From positions 3,906,001-3,970,000 of the forward strand of contig CP053153.1 in the NCBI GenBank assembly GCA_014607495.2: DNA of 64,000 bases, read 5' to 3'. Both the position numbers and the translations under genes were made by a program. The notes beneath the pieces were generated by a model that worked only from the letters and a program-made list of their open reading frames with translations, made no database searches and was not told the origin of the DNA. This stretch comes from Carposina sasakii (Eukaryota > Arthropoda > Insecta > Lepidoptera > Carposinidae). How positions within the stretch are numbered: the first letter of the stretch is position 1; each line of letters opens with the position of its first letter. Shown here in pieces: positions 1 through 10,378 of the stretch.

Positions 1-398
1 ATTGCTTTTGCTAGATACGTAGGTAATATGGAGGCTGGATCACAGAAAACAATATAGTAGGTACAGTAATAAAAAGTGCACTTCGAATAATGTCGCAGCT
101 TGCATTAATATAATAAAGTGTAGCTTAATAAATAAAGCTCGTATACAAAAATCTGTATACAGCGCTGAAGCCTTAAACAACTTTCGACCCGCAGGGCCAT
201 TACGGAACTTGCAGTAGCAAAGCCGTAGCAATGCGACGGCAAAAATTAAGAGTCCGCGCACTCACTATTACTGACGCATTACTTCGGCTTTGCTACTGCA
301 AATTAGGTAATAGCCCTGCCGTCTATTTTTTCGTCCCTAGAATCTAACATAACCCTGCGTTAGTTTTTCTACAACCGGTTTTTATGTACTTACATTCT
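1..398. other. Intron/upstream sequence with a degenerate foldback MITE
   Basis: No coding signal is seen. At about 195-322 there is an imperfect inverted repeat (a GCAGTAGCAAAGCCG-like arm against CGGCTTTGCTACTGC) of the same family as the MITEs near 9.6, 19.8 and 54.1 kb. The rest is unremarkable AT-rich sequence, presumably an intron of the SLC17 gene whose first exons lie to the left of the window. Confidence 0.5.
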
Positions 399-665
399 TC
401 TTCTTCTTCATCAGCCTATCGCAGTCCACTGCTGGACGTAGGCCTCCCCCAGAGCACGCCACAAGGCTACTGCCACAGGGAGTTTAGCGCATAGTCACCG
501 CGCTGGACAGGCGAGTTGGTGACCGCAGTGTGATTTTCGGACTATGTTGTCAGTACGGGAGGCGCTGCTGTCCACCTCCCGGAAACCCTTAATCGCCTCG
601 TACGATACCCACGCGCAGGCAGGGATGGTACAAACTCTACTCTGCCGGCACCACGCGGCTATACT
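399..665 (-). mobile_element. SINE-like element with an RTE-type 3' tail
   Basis: Read on the minus strand, it starts near GCCGCGTGGTGCCGGCAG and ends in CCAGCAGTGGACT...AGGCTGATGAAGAAG. Related copies lie at 18.3, 34.4, 59.6 and 59.9 kb, and a fragment at 11.46 kb. The last ~45 bp resemble the 3' end of the RTE LINE fragment at 35.35 kb, which suggests mobilisation by that LINE. It lies in the intron just upstream of the first visible SLC17 exon. Confidence 0.7.
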
Positions 666-695
666 TACATATTTATAAGCTCTTTGTGTTTCCAG

Positions 696-3600
696 GGTGT
701 GACATACCCATGCATCCACGCAGTCTGGTCCCGCTGGGCGCCGGCTCACGAGCGTGCCCGACTCGCCACCTTCGCCTTCAGCGGTAGCTACGCCGGCACT
801 GTCGTGTCTATGCCGGTCTGCTCGCTGCTGACTAAATATACTGGCTGGCCGGGGATCTTCTATGTTTTTGGTGAGTCTGTATAACTACGTATTCGGCTAA
901 TAGGTGCGTCTCTTTCTGTAGCGTAACTCTGTCTCATTCAACAATCTACAGAAATGTAGGTACGTGTAGTCGGATACTTGATAGAAGCTTATTTAGCGTC
1001 CTTGTGACGCCTTTAGCGGCAGTTACGCCGATACCGTCGTGACCGTTGTGTCTGCTCGCTACTAACTAAATATAGTTTTTGGTGAGTGTATAACTCTGTA
1101 TTCACCTAATAGATGGGTCTCTTTCTGTCGTGTAACTCGGTCTCATTCACCGCCGAGCTACATCGGGGTCGGACACTTTGTAGACTTTTATTAGAAGCTT
1201 ATTTAGTGACCATGTGACGCGTTTAGCGGTAGTTACGCCGGGACCGTCGTGACTATGCCGGTTGCTGCTTACTAAATATACTGGCTGACCGGGGATCTTC
1301 TATGCTTTTGGTGAGTCTATGTATATTCATCTAATAGGTGCGTCTCTTTCTGTCGCGTAACTCTGTCTCAATCAAACAATCTACAGAATTATAGGTACAT
1401 GCAGTCAGATATTTGGTAGAATTTTATTAGAAGCTTATTTAGTGTCCTGTCACGCCTTTAGAGATAGTTACGCCGGGACGGTCGTGTCTATGCCGGTCTG
1501 CTTACTGCTATCCAAATGCGAGTATACTAGCTGGCCGAGGAACTTCAATGTTTTTGGTAAGTACTCGTAGCATGTTAAGAGCTGTTATGGGGTTTTCTAT
1601 CTTCTTCTAGGGTTAATTAAAAAATATCACGCCTTTAACGTCAGTTACGCCGGCACGGTTGTGTTTATGCCGGTCTGCTCGTTGCTAACCAACCAAGTAT
1701 ACTGGCTGGCCGGGGATCTTCCATGTTTTTGGTGAGTCTTCGTTTCGATAGCCTGTGTAGAAAGGTATTCAATGCAGCTGCAGCGCAGTATGAACCAAAC
1801 ATTCGATTTGCCTCTAGCCATGGTCCACCCATCCGCCCATCACTCGAGCAACGACTACACTATTTTCTATGAACGTTATTCATTGATTTTTATCGTTACG
1901 TTACTTTATGCCCTGAAGTTCAATAAAAAGTTAAGAATGTAACCTAATATAGGTAGGTAGGTCTCGTTCTATCGTGTAATCTCACATCTCTTAATCTCAA
2001 TCAATCTACAAAGTTCTACTATAGTGGCAAGGACAAATATTATGTGATTTCATTCTTGTTTAAAACGTTTTATTTTTTTTAACCTAATTCCGTGTTGTTT
2101 TCATATCGTGAATACACGTCGTTTACAATATTTGCGGCTGTAAAGTCATCAGTTTCATGCTCAGTCCCCCCTACCTTGCCTTCTTTATATACATACTTAT
2201 TGTGCCCCACGCAATAATGGGTGCCATTAGGTAATAAAAAAAATTAAATTGAATTTACATATGTACATACTTAAAAAAATATATATACTGCGAGGCGGTT
2301 CGTCGTGACTACATTCCCTTTTTATTCAGCATCTTAAATGTTTCTTATGTATAATATTCCAGGAATCATTGGACTAGTTTGGACTACGATATGGTGGCTG
2401 GTCGTCAAGGACTCTCCGGAGAACGACCCTCATATAACTCCTGCAGAATTAAAGTACATACAGGTGGGATTTATTTCTTGTTTTCCTGTACCCGTACTCT
2501 ATTCTGTTTAATTTTTTCCGATTGTATGGAAATATTCTTAAACTATTTAGGAATGTTCGTCTTAAAAATAAACAATTTCTGTGTTAAAAATAAAATCCTT
2601 TGGACATAGTCTAACTTTGGCAAATATTCCATACATTTAGCTGTCAACTGTCATTTCAAAACTCTGTCCCTAATTTTGCAGACACGTTCTCTATGCATTT
2701 TGATTAGCATACCCCTTTTATGTCACCCTGTATTTTGACTAGACTAAGTGTATTTCACGTGTAAAAAGGGATGCAGAAAATAGCAAATTCGTTCAGTCCT
2801 GACTCGATTTAACGTTTAGGCCGAAAACTGGATGTCTGTTATTTGCGGGACGACGGCGGCAGCGGGCGCGGCTCGTTTCTCGGACGCCGCTCCCCGCGCC
2901 GCTGCCGCCGTCGCCCCGCTAATCTCAGACATCCAGTCTTAGATCTGATATAATATTATGTGTTAGGTTCACATCTAATACGTGTAAGTACTACGCCTGC
3001 CACATTCATACATACACACGGTTGTGGTCCCTAAATGGGGCCAGAAGTGCAGGATCATAAAAGAGATCCCAGTCACTAAATGTGACTGTATAGTTTATGC
3101 AACTATACAGTCACATTTAGTGACTGGGTTCTAAAATATAATAAGTACACTTAAATACTATAACATCATGACTTCTTGATTATATTTCAATTTGTTTTCG
3201 TTTTCAGGACACGCGCGGCACTCAAGCGATAGAGGGCGCTAAACAGCGTCACCCGTGGCGTCACATGCTGACGTCAGCGCCGGTATGGGCCATCGTCGTG
3301 GCCCACTTCAGTGAAAACTGGGGATTTTACACGCTGCTCACGTTCCTACCTACTTTTATGCAAGGTTTGTATTTAGAATAATATCTGCATCTCCTTCCGT
3401 GCATGTCGTAAGAGTCGACCAAGGAACTCTTCAGGCGATAAGCTAGCAACTCCTAGGATCTCCCTTATTATAATCCTGTAGTTCTGGGTACCTCATTTCG
3501 GTAACACATCCGTGTCTATCTATATATATCTTAGTTATCTACGTAGGTCTAAGCTTGATATGGGTTGGAGCATCTGTTAGGACGCTTTTGCCTTTTCCCG

Positions 3601-6600
3601 TAGCATGACCACCCATCGTGGATATCATATCGTACGATATCTATCGTCTCTATACAAAATTCAACATTGCGGCTATATTTATCGTAGTTTGACAGGTTAA
3701 ATGTCGATAAATCGATTTATCATAACGTGTTTCGCAGGTCATGCTACTAGCTTTTCGATCACCAATCCCGAATGTATTATGTTTAGGTCATTAAAGAGAA
3801 TCGATTATTTTTGTACCATGAGTTTTATTTACCAATGCGAATCCCGCGCATGCGCCATATAATATATAAATAAATAAATATAAATATTCACACACTACAC
3901 AACACATTAACCTAGTCCCACATTAAGATCCCTAAGGTCTTGTGTCGTGGGTACTAAGCAACGGTATATAAATACATAGATAAAAATAGAAACATCCATG
4001 ACTCGGAAACAAACATCGATATTCATCATATCAATGTTTGCACCTACCGGGATTCGAACCCAGGACCTATGGCGTCGCTGGCAGGGTCACTACCTACTAG
4101 ACCAATCGGCCGTCAAATGTATATGCATACTATACGAGTGTCGTATAGAGTATCTTTTCTGCTTAGGCGACGAAATGGTAACTATTTGTTTTGGCTCATT
4201 TGTTAGAACGAGAAAGATAGCGTTAATCCAAAGAAAATATCGCCCTGAAAATTTCCTTGGCAAGATACGTGAACAGCTGCCGCTTTCATAAGTAAAACGA
4301 ACTTATACTCCGACTAGATATTATTTCTTCTTATACAATATCAATAAGAAAATGAAAAAATTCTTCACCCGAGTGAGATTTGAACTCACGACCTCTCGCA
4401 TTCCGTGCATCGCTCTCACCAACTGTGCTATCGGGTCAATTAACTCGGATGACGAATTTTACCATCTCTTTTAAAGTTTTATTCTTACATTACCTTTTTG
4501 GCAACGTTATTTTTTCATAGCTATACACTAGCCAAATCTCGGTAAACAAAGCTGAATCCCTCAGCACAATGTTTAAATGATGAAACAATCAACTATATCC
4601 TAGCGGATTATATTATGGAGAAGTATCTTATAAATTTATCTTAATTAAGATATAATATATAATATAATATTAATAAGAAAATGAGAAAAATTCCTCACCC
4701 GAGTGAGATTTGAACTCACGACCTCTTGCATTCCGTGCATCGCTCTCACCAACTGAGCTATCGCGTCACTTATTATTTCTTCTTCAGATGTGTTTAAATT
4801 CGAGACATCAGCAACGGGTTGGCTTGCCGCGGTGCCGTACCTGGCAATGGCGGGGACTTTACAGGCGGCCGGCCATCTAGCCGACTGGCTTGTACGGAGG
4901 CAGGCCCTCTCCATTACTAATATTAGGAAACTGTTTAACTGCGGCGCGTTTCTTGCTCAGGTATGTGTGCAGTGACGTGTTTATAGGTAGACGCGAGGTT
5001 TCATAATGAAACCGTTATAAAAAGTGGCACCAGTAAATCTATATAAACGTAATAACTGCATTACATCAGATTTTTAAACTTGAATCTTATGTAGTTACCA
5101 TAAGACTCGACTTTGTTTGTATCAATTTATTACAATAGATGCCCAGCCATACATTTGAGCAGCTATTTGTCGAGACATTTTTTGAGCGCTGTTACTGAAT
5201 CTAGTTATAATTCATCTAAGTAAGTGTCTTTTAGATGATATAATATACAGATGATTTTTGGTCGTCAACGTTCCCGAAAACTACGGAACCTCCTCATCAC
5301 CACGATCATATTTCTCCATGGAAGCATACTTGGGTGTCTGGTTTCCAAAATATTAGGGTCCAAAGTTGAGTAAATAGACTTGTGTTTTTCTGCATAAATG
5401 CACATTGACTCGTGTATTAAGATTTTTTTACTAGCAATAATTAATATCTGTCTATGAAAAAACTAGCATTAACACTGGACACTATAAATTTCGCCCGATC
5501 AAGAAATTTTAAAAAATCAAAAAAAAATTACATCATTTCCCAGCATTTTTTTGGTATAAACTTACTTTATTTGATGTATAGAGTACGTACCTTTCATTAA
5601 GGGTGGCAACGAAAAAATACCCTGTATAATGTTTCCGACCATATTTCGGTTAAGGCGGCCAATCTCTACGGAGACTAGCCAAGTTCGCAGGAGACATTAT
5701 AGTGTACAAGTGTGTGCGCAAACACAGATGCACTCTCTATTCCGTCATTCTCATAGTCCGATGCGACGGAAAGCCGAGCCAGGAGAGAGATCAGGCGCAG
5801 TACCAACGAAAAAGCTAAATAAAATCCGTACGTGAAATAAATTCATTGGTTCATGCCCGTGACTGGGATCAAACTTACAACCGCCCTTGGAAGGCGCATG
5901 TCTAAAACACTGGGCTAGCTCCAATACCGATAGATTCACTCGATATATCGAGATATGAAGTACTATTGCCTCGTAACAACAATGTGCATTTGTCATCTTG
6001 ACTTTGCCTTTACATACATGCATATGTCGTGGCCATATTGTAAAATTGATCATTTCATGAAATGGTCGAGCATTTCATGAAGTGGTCGCATTTCATGAAG
6101 TGGCCAATTCAATTTGACCAGATCGTTAAATCGTCTACATTTCACGATTTTGTCATCCACGTTTGGCCAAATCGTATTAACAGGGTGTCCATAAAATCCG
6201 AATGTGGTAAGAGCTTATATAAATAATATATACCGTACACCATATATAAGTATACCATAAGGTATGATGGTATGATTTTTTTTGCTATTATTTATGTGAT
6301 ATTTTCACAATATAATATTTAAAAACATAAAAGACTTTACAAAAGCGATTCGCATCTGGCACATCGCCGGACGCTGCCTGGGCACGCTCGCTCCGCTCGC
6401 TCGGCTCGTGCGTCATTTGTCATAGTCTAACTTAACCTATCGTAATCTAAGGTTTTTGTTTAACAATATTATTATAAACCACCATTAAGTCTAATATACA
6501 TTATACAATATAACACACTATCCGTGAACTTCTTCTGCATAGTCACCCTACTCTCTTTAATTTGTTTTATAACCTAAAAAGAAAAATCCGCCATCTTCAC

Positions 6601-9600
6601 ACATAAATAAAACGCGCGCAGCGCCTCTACCGGTGATTCATGTAACTATTTTACGATATGATCAATAATCTTGACCACTTCATGAAATGATCGGGCGTTT
6701 AGTTGCCCATATCGAGAAACGATTTTTATCATCGATCTGCCCAAACCATATCATGATGTGGCCAATAGACAGTTGAACTTTTCATGAAATGCGACCATTT
6801 CATGAAATGCTCGACCATTTCATGAAATGATCAATTCTACGATATGGCCACGACACATACATAACCTCACTCCTATATCCCATAGGGGTAGGCACGAGAG
6901 ACTATAGTGAGGTAAGCACGAACCTCGCGATAGTCCGTAACGCTATCGTCCAACTGTAAAATCACTTAGATTTTGCTAGCGAGTCGCTAGCGTTACGCCG
7001 CGTACGAGTAAAAAGGTTTGTGCTTACCCCACTGATCTCCATTTAGTTTGTTCCAAACATTCATTTAATTCTTCATACATGCTGGGTTCGATTTGATTTA
7101 GTCATTTCTGGGCGAATTCCGATAGACGAAGATTGATAGAAATAAACATTGTTATTGCGAACGAATTTAAACATTGTTTAAGCTGAACATTGCCTAAATT
7201 TGACATATTCGGTATTATTACAAAAGAATTAAAACATTTTTTTAAGCTAAACATGCCCTAAATTTGGCAGATATGCCATACCTACAATTATTTGTCAAAT
7301 GACGTATTTAAATCGAGTCTAACTTTAGGCGCTCTTTTGTAATAACACCGAATGTATGTTCCACATATTTTGCTGTCAGATGTTATTTTAATCTTTGTCT
7401 AACTTTAGACGTGGTTTTGTAATACCACCAAAACAATAGATTAAGGTGGCTGATGTGATTAATATCGATATTAATTTTCGAGTTACGGATGGATGTTTCA
7501 GTGTCTATGTATTTAAATAAATACCTATATTGCTTAGTACCTGCAACACAAGACCTTTGTATTGTAAAGTTACTGAATATTTATTGCTTACACGTAAGCA
7601 AACCAACTGTTTATTACAGACAATCTTCATGGTAGCCGCAGCATACGCGTCTGACGTCGTCAGCTGCATCGTCTGCCTGACGATAGCCGTGGGACTGGGA
7701 GGGTTCGCCTGGTCTGGATTCAGGTCAGTTGCTATTTCATCACCCATCGTCGAATTATCATCATTTCAGCCTTAAACAGTCCACTGTTGAACAATGGCCT
7801 GGCCCCAATCGATCAATATATCTGTAGCGGTCACCTACGACTTCGTCTGCTGTTCGTGAATTGAATTAACTTCAGAATTCCAGTTCCCGTGGGAATTTCG
7901 GACAAATCCTTTCTTATCAGTTGTCTACGTTATACAGGGTTAATTTTAAAACATCAATAACCTCGCAAGACTAGGTAGCTAGTTTTGTTTTTTTTTTTTT
8001 GCAAATTTTCATTATTGCGTCATCAACTAAGTTTGGATATCAGCAATCTCTGATTAGCGTGTTTTGATACATACTTGAATTTCTGAATAAAAGATGCTTT
8101 CCCTTTTGCATAAATTATTCTAGATTATATTATGTATATTTTTGAGTATTCGGCGAATACGAATATTCGGGGAATACCTACTTAACCGTAGCCAGATGTA
8201 ATGTGTATTTCCCGTGTACTCGTGTTCCAGCGTGAACCACCTGGACATAGCGCCGCCGCACGCGAGCGTCCTCATGGGGCTGTCCAACACCGTGGCCACA
8301 CTGCCCGGCATCATCAGCCCCGCGCTGGCCGGCGCCATCGTCACTGACAAGGTGCGTACGGCCATGTTCCCACTATATGTACTTACACATTTATTTACAA
8401 CTCGCCTGCCCAGCCTATGGACCATGGAGAAGTAATAAAAGAGGAGTAGCGGCTAAGTATATTTTCATACAAAAATAGTGTGCGGGATGTAATAATGTAT
8501 GGGACGATGGGGAGCATTGGACACTGTAGCCCTGCCCATTTACATAGAAACCACTCTGTTGTAATGACTAGTCAAACTACTTGCTCATTATCAATATGGT
8601 TTGAGATTGTTTTACTAGTGCAATGACTCATCACTACTACGTTTTAGTAATAAAGTACCCTGATAAAAGTGCTGATGTCTTTGTAATTTTAATACGGTTA
8701 CATTTCGGAGTACAAGCGTGTGGTTACAGCTACTGCGTTACACTGGCGCTGAAGCTCCGCCCCTATCATGACGTCATGGCCTCACGATTACCGCACGACT
8801 CACTTCATAGTCCCACCTCCTCTTTTATACCTTCTTCATGCTATGGACAAAAACCCTCCTCTGACAGTAGCCCTGTAGCGGGCCCTGAGGGGAGACCAAC
8901 ATCCTGCAGTAGACTACAATAGGTTGATGTGTGTATCACTCCTACAACTAAGACGAATCTAATGACACCTCAAGCTCAAATGCGACAATCCATTTAGGCG
9001 CTAGAACAGGGGTCAGCAATTAGTTTCGCTCGGAGTCCATTTTAAGAAATGAAATGACCATCGCGGTCCCCACATTATTTTATTTATAGGAAAAAAATAT
9101 TTTCGCAACCCGCGAACTCTTTCTCGCTTGTTTGTTACTTCGTCACTTCGCCCGGCCGTTTTCGAATTGACGTCAAAAAAGATAAAGTATCTCACATTTT
9201 AATTAAAAGACGTACTCTGTAGTGCAAGTTGCTGTGTTCTCGCGGTCCGCACAAAATGGGCCGCGGTCCGCCATTTGGCCATTTGGCACACCGGTTTTAG
9301 TTGATGGTATTCGCAGGCATTCGTCTTTCTAGCATTCTCTTGTACACAGTTCTAGGGTAGCCAGAACTGCAAGTTAGTAAAGGACATCTCAAAGTCACGT
9401 TTAGCATTATAATTAGGGTACAGCTGTAAGTGACAAGCTAGCTGAGATAGGCCTGTGATAATGTCCGAATTCCTTGGTCGACTCTTACGACCTGCACAGA
9501 AGGAGATGCAGCTGATGTATCATAGTGAAGCCCCGCATCAGTGCGGGAATTTTAATTATCTATCTCATATAATTTTTAACTAGTATAATTACGGCCCCCT

Positions 9601-10017
9601 ATTATCTAACTAGCAAAAGCAAAGCGACAGCGAAAATTGTACAAAAATCGCTGATTGCTTGTCAAATTCGTATTGCGTAAAATGAATTTCAAAGGAACTT
9701 TGACATTTCAAGGCGAATATTGTACAATTTTCGCTATCGCTTTCCTTCGGCTTTGCTATTGCTTTTACGTAATCATTATTATTTTTTTACTATTTATATC
9801 TTTTTTATTACAGACGGCAGAGCAATGGCGTTCAGTATTCTTCATATCCAGTGCAATATACCTCTTTGGGGCAGTAATATACGGTGTATTCTGCTCTGGC
9901 GAGCGACAGCGATGGGTCATAGAGCCCGATGCAGACGCATGTTTCGACACAGATGGCGCCTCTGTCACTACTTCTAGAGGCTATGATAATAAGGGCATGA
10001 GTAATAGTGATATGTAG
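696..10017 (+). CDS. SLC17 family (sialin / Na+-phosphate cotransporter-like) MFS transporter, C-terminal part
   Basis: Seven exons are read from splice sites and phase: 696-870, 2363-2463, 3208-3364, 4788-4960, 7620-7723, 8231-8351 and 9814-10017 (stop TAG). All acceptors are AG and all donors GT, and the phases join without a break into 344 residues. SLC17 hallmarks: GVTYP...W.RWAP..ERARL in the first exon, the following SGSYAGTV helix, [16 protein letters not shown], and [19 protein letters not shown] near the end. These correspond to the later transmembrane helices of a 12-TM major facilitator. SLC17 members move organic anions (sialic acid, glutamate, urate, phosphate) across lysosomal, vesicular or plasma membranes; substrate cannot be fixed from sequence. 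The ~140 N-terminal residues and the promoter are outside the window. The introns are full of repeats. The tail ([13 protein letters not shown]...) is hydrophilic and cytosolic. Confidence 0.93.
777..1740 (+). repeat. Degenerate tandem copies of the 3' half of an SLC17 exon plus its 5' splice site
   Basis: The segment AGCGG(T/C)AG(C/T)TACGCC... running through the exon end, donor GTGAGT and ~130 bp of intron recurs. The first match is in the true exon (780), followed by starts near 1015, 1224, 1460 and 1637 (spacings about 235, 209, 236 and 177). The copies lack the 5' half of the exon and its acceptor. They carry deletions and stops (for example TGG to TGA in the third), so they are dead exon fragments, not alternative exons. 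Several keep a GTGAGT or GTAAGT donor. Confidence 0.88.
2461..2736 (+). mobile_element. Diverged copy of the CAGGGTGTAAC-type MITE at an exon edge
   Basis: The right end (AGCATACCCCTTTTATGTCA then CCCTGTA) and the central GATTGTATGGAAAT...TTTAGGAATG match the MITE family at 10.1 kb, and the total length fits. The expected left end falls on TACAGGTGGG, which is also the last codons and donor of SLC17 exon 2363-2463. The left arm is weak, so the exact left border is uncertain. Confidence 0.5.
2827..2937. repeat. GC-rich 111-nt hairpin in an AT-rich intron
   Basis: The left arm begins ACTGGATGTCTG and continues as GCGGGACGACGGCGGCAGCG. The right arm is its near-perfect reverse complement, ending CAGACATCCAGT. 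The loop is ~20 nt. Only a six-base block near the base of the stem and a single G differ between arms. It stands out sharply from the surrounding AT-rich intron. No coding frame is seen; it may be a foldback element. Confidence 0.85.
3068..3128. repeat. Perfect 28-bp inverted repeat with a 5-nt loop
   Basis: Arms 3068-3095 and 3101-3128 are exact reverse complements (CCCAGTCACTAAATGTGACT...), with loop TATGC. The flanking GGATCATAAAAGAGATCCC resembles part of a dispersed repeat (GGATCATTAAAGGGAGATCC) seen elsewhere in the window, so this is probably a snapback rearrangement of that repeat. It is intronic. Confidence 0.9.
3380..3500 (+). repeat. Copy of a dispersed lepidopteran repeat
   Basis: Contains CTGCATCTCCTTCCGTGCAT, TCGTAAGAGTCGAC and AAGCTAGCAACT words. 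These recur in roughly a dozen copies here (9.3, 18.7, 25.3, 28.8, 30.2, 37.6, 44.0, 48.3, 49.0, 52.1-52.6, 62.7 and 63.6 kb). No coding content and no TIRs are visible. The class is unknown. Confidence 0.7.
3602..3747 (-). repeat. Foldback repeat, uninterrupted ('empty') copy
   Basis: On the minus strand it starts AGCATGACCTGCGAAAC, runs through GATAAATATAGCCGC, and ends with CCACGATGGGTGGTCATGC. A copy at 10.06-10.44 kb is the same sequence split by a 246-bp MITE exactly at the TA of AAATATAGCC. A third, partial copy lies at 13.55-13.64 kb. Confidence 0.85.
3858..4115 (-). mobile_element. tRNA-derived SINE
   Basis: The minus strand carries a tRNA-like head with A-box-like TTGGTCTAGTAGGTAGTGAC and B-box GGTTCGAATCC (around 4044-4110). 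An unrelated body follows, ending in an AT-rich simple tail at 3858-3885. Length is about 258 bp, typical of insect SINEs. It lies in an SLC17 intron. Confidence 0.75.
4361..4775 (-). mobile_element. Tandem tRNA-like SINE units ending beside a splice acceptor
   Basis: Two tRNA-like blocks (4362-4437 and 4694-4768), each with GAGTTCAAATCTCAC T-arms and TAGC(T/A)CAGTTGGTGAGAGC-like A-boxes, are repeated in the same orientation with ~332 bp period. The spacer carries words (CCAAATCTCGG, CTGAATCCCTCAGCACAATG) also found in a second such dimer at 49.86-50.21 kb. The right block stops about 12 bp before the pyrimidine tract of SLC17 exon 4788-4960. Confidence 0.75.
5835..5935 (-). mobile_element. 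Weak tRNA-like SINE remnant
   Basis: The minus strand reads like a decayed tRNA: GCCCAGTGTTTTAGACATGCGCC, then GTAAGTTTGATCCCAG as a B-box. It is weaker than the other copies. Words just to its left (5555-5625) recur at 63.78-63.86 kb. Confidence 0.35.
6025..6855. mobile_element. TIR element with subterminal TTTCATGAAA arrays (copy 1, 831 bp)
   Basis: The ends are inverted repeats starting TGTCGTGGCCATAT and continuing into ATTGATCATTTCATGAAATG. Roughly 45 bp match between the two ends. The flanks carry a 4-bp direct repeat CATA (6021-6024 and 6856-6859). TTCATGAA occurs seven times, mostly in tandem near both ends. There is no transposase ORF inside, so it is non-autonomous. A second copy is at 56431-56970. 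Confidence 0.87.
7180..7440. repeat. Degenerate inverted-repeat element
   Basis: CGGTATTATTACAAAAGAAT near 7210 faces CTCTTTTGTAATAACACCG near 7333, with related TAACTTTAGGCG/CCTAAATTTGG words between. A relative with GGTATTATTACAAAAC lies at 61.76-61.99 kb. Borders are unclear. Confidence 0.4.
9335..9545 (-). repeat. Copy of the dispersed lepidopteran repeat
   Basis: Reverse-oriented copy of the family described at 3380: TCGACTCTTACGACCTGCAC, AAGGAGATGCAGCTGATGTA and AAGCCCCGCATCAG. It sits in the last SLC17 intron. Confidence 0.7.
9600..9772. mobile_element. Foldback MITE next to the last SLC17 exon
   Basis: The arms AGCAAAAGCAAAGCG...CGAAAATTGTACA and TGTACAATTTTCGC...GCTTTGCTATTGCTTTT are inverted. 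The centre (TTGCTTGTCAAATTCGTATT; AAAGGAACTTTGACATTTCA) is shared with copies at 19.72-19.88 and 54.06-54.21 kb. It ends about 40 bp before the acceptor of exon 9814-10017. Confidence 0.75.
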
Positions 10018-10132
10018 GGAACTTATAGGACCATAGAAAACCATATGAATGCCTGCACAAGTAGCATGACCTGCGAAACAAGATATGATAAACCGATTTA
10101 TCGACATTTACCCTGTCAAAATACGATAAATA

Positions 10133-10378
10133 CAGGGTGTAACAGAAGGGGTATGTTAAGCGTAAAGCCATGTAAACAGCCCACTATAAAGAACCTATTT
10201 CTAAAATTGGACACTCGAAATCACATGTTTATTTTTCAAGATTGTATGAAAATTCCTGAGTTGTTTAGGAATTCTCCATACTATGTGGAAAATTAAACAT
10301 ATGATTACGAGTCTGAAATTTTCTGGATAGGCTATTAACATAGCTTTTCGCTTAACATACCCCTTTTGTTACATCCTG
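10133..10378. mobile_element. TA-inserting MITE, reference copy
   Basis: The TIRs begin CAGGGTGTAACAGAAGGGGT and continue into ATGTTAAGCG(T/A)AAAGC; the right end mirrors this. TA flanks both sides (10131-10132 and 10379-10380). The uninterrupted host repeat at 3602-3747 shows the empty site, so TA was duplicated on insertion, as in the Tc1/mariner superfamily. Other copies: 2461-2736, 29797-30036, 46476-46686, 57193-57475. No ORF. Confidence 0.88.

Noticed and set aside
1010..1740. Mutually exclusive SLC17 exons
   Set aside because: The copies lack the first half of the exon and its acceptor and contain stops and frameshifts.
4645..4914. 89-codon minus-strand open frame over SLC17 exon 4788-4960
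   Set aside because: It is the complement of a real exon fused to a tRNA-like SINE; the plus-strand frame joins correctly with neighbouring SLC17 exons.
9000..9300. Possible DNA transposon with GGTCAGCAATTAG / GGCACACCGGTTTTAG ends
   Set aside because: The ends are not inverted repeats of each other and no target duplication is visible.
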